Assembly: GCA_021827885.1 (NCBI GenBank)
Contig: JAKAUD010000223.1
Location: 1 to 15,814, forward strand
Length of the DNA stretch: 15,814 nt
Direction of reading: 5' to 3'
Source: Thermoplasmata archaeon
Lineage (GTDB): Archaea; Thermoplasmatota; Thermoplasmata; Thermoplasmatales; Thermoplasmataceae
A program made the translations under genes and the position numbers. Below the pieces are notes generated by a model. It was not told the DNA's origin and made no database searches. It saw nothing but the letters and a program-made list of their open reading frames with translations. This document shows, piece by piece, positions 14,809 through 15,814 of this stretch (the stretch's first letter is position 1; each line of letters starts with the position of its first letter).

Positions 14809-15540
14809 TCACTGACCAGTTCATCCAATCCCTCAGCTTCCGGAAGCACTGTCTCATTTTCATACAATATAAACTGGGGCAATGACACAGGGATCACAGA
14901 AATTGAAATAAATGGCCAGATTATCTCAGGTAATGCTTATATTTTTACCACTCCTGGAACATATAACGTAACCCTTGTGGCAAGTAACAGCCAAGGGAGC
15001 GCTGAGTATTCAATTAACGAGAAAATCGGCAGCAAACCGTCAATAAACTACCTGACCTCAAATTCAAGTTCCACCTTTGTTAGAAGCAGCATAGAATTTA
15101 AGACAAATATTAGCTGGAACGGAGATGATGGAAATATCACATGGCTGGTAAACGGCGACCCCGTGATGAAAAATGAGGTTTATCTTGTTTATAGGTTCAA
15201 TTACTCTGGGACGTTCAACGTGAGTGTTCTGGTCTCCAACATCTTTGGGAGCAGCACAGAATACACATATGAATTTGTTCACAATGGAATACCTCAGATG
15301 CTGAGAGCGTATTCCTCGCAAAATCCATTGTACGCAGGGAACTCAGGCACATTCTATGCTGATATTAACTGGACAGGGAATACAGGGATCGTGACGTGGG
15401 CAGTGAACGGCCATAACATATCAGGCGACACGTATCTGTTTCCCTCCGCAGGAAATTACACTGTGACCGCGACAGCCACCAACAGCTACGGCGCCAACTC
15501 AACATCTTTCACCGAAAAAGTTCTGTCCACTGTCAGTAAA
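14809..15540 (+). repeat. Three tandem Ig/PKD-like coding repeats
   Basis: Within the surface-protein frame three related units begin near 14809, 15049 and 15307, about 80 and 86 codons apart. Each has a xxSSxN opening, an NI/ISW or INW core followed by N/G-D/N-G/T, an I-T-x-W/I-x-(V/I)-N-G segment, a Y-x-F near the middle, and a closing G-T/N-Y/F-N/T-V-(T/S)-x-x-x-x-N/S. They are divergent in DNA, so they are old duplications, not recent slippage. Confidence 0.7.
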
Positions 15541-15814
15541 TATGCAATCACCTTTAATGAAACTGGTCTTCCCTTGGGAACATCATGGTCGGTGACCTTC
15601 AACGGAACTACTGAAATATCCGCATCGGATACAATAACATTCACTGTCCCGAACGGAACTTATTCATATACGGTATCTCCTGTTTCTGGATACTCTGTAT
15701 CGCCTTCATCCGGTTCTATTTCGGTAACCGGGAGCAATGTTTCGAAGGCAGTAACATACACTGCAATGTCCATACCACCTGCCAAGACACACCCATCAGG
15801 GTTGTCGAACACAG

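Larger units (their letters stand above)
12574..15814 (+). pseudogene. Secreted PKD-repeat surface protein, interrupted by an in-frame TGA and cut by the window end
   Basis: The TTG at 12574 starts a signal peptide (basic MNLLRK, then a hydrophobic run to about residue 28). Codons continue to a TGA at 13165-13167 (residue 198, after EWFPNAP). The same frame then stays open for 882 further codons to the window edge without another stop, so one gene spans the whole stretch. The exported part is rich in Ser, Thr, Gly, Tyr and N-x-S/T sites. It contains a PKD domain at about 485-540 (VDWGDG...HTF), a second at about 585-640 (SFGDGS...SYGRTGTF), three tandem Ig/PKD-like repeats from about 746, and a NETGLP...W.VTFNG domain from about 990. 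The TGA is probably a GGA glycine codon changed by one base (NAPGGTYY). Cell-surface adhesion or S-layer association is likely; no catalytic motif is visible. Confidence 0.8.

Noticed and set aside
1..15814. CRISPR arrays, tRNA or rRNA genes, and insertion sequences
   Set aside because: No regularly spaced repeats, cloverleaf-like sequences, integrase or transposase motifs were seen on either strand.

Overview
The window looks like a piece of a Thermoplasmatales-type archaeal chromosome. Almost every gene has a TATA-like box about 23-31 bases before its start codon and no Shine-Dalgarno sequence, as expected of leaderless archaeal transcripts. Starts include GTG and TTG. The right end carries a secreted PKD-repeat surface protein with a NETGLP...W.VTFNG domain, a type common in that order. 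The order-level assignment is inference from these traits; no rRNA or tRNA is present to confirm it.

Layout. (1) 1-226: an AbrB/SpoVT-type DNA-binding protein on the minus strand, sharing a 55-base divergent promoter region with the next genes. (2) 282-2288: two abutting genes of unknown function (346 and 321 aa). (3) 2289-2606: a gene-poor stretch with what may be a decayed reading frame. (4) 2607-4490: a GmrSD-type protein (DUF262 + DUF1524 HNH), probably a modification-dependent nuclease. (5) 4741-5481: an AbiV-like abortive-infection protein. (6) 5682-6710, minus strand: an unusual fusion of a GNAT acetyltransferase with a C-terminal HEPN-like domain. (7) 6906-11017: a 55-aa zinc-ribbon protein, an 1132-aa single-chain type IIG restriction-modification enzyme, and a small PD-(D/E)XK-like nuclease. 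(8) 11018-12573: GC-richer DNA holding small ORFs, two genes broken at a shared junction near 11950, and a second zinc-ribbon gene. (9) 12574 to the end: a large secreted surface protein interrupted by one in-frame TGA and running off the window.

Regions 2-7 read as an AT-rich defence island set into GC-richer DNA. As hand-counted extremes, 15 of 60 bases are G/C at 9121-9180, against 37 of 60 at 11581-11640. The island combines DNA-level immunity (type IIG R-M, GmrSD, a possible PD-(D/E)XK partner) with suspected suicide or RNA-targeting modules (AbiV, GNAT-HEPN), plus two genes of unknown role.

The most original points are four. First, the GNAT-HEPN fusion. Second, two zinc-ribbon paralogues with identical spacing (6906 and 12162), one starting the transcript of an intact R-M gene and the other that of a broken gene. 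Third, the unknown gene pair 282-2288 with its AbrB-type divergent neighbour. Fourth, signs of rearrangement on the right: the junction near 11950, a cut-off ORF at 11058, and the nonsense codon at 13165.
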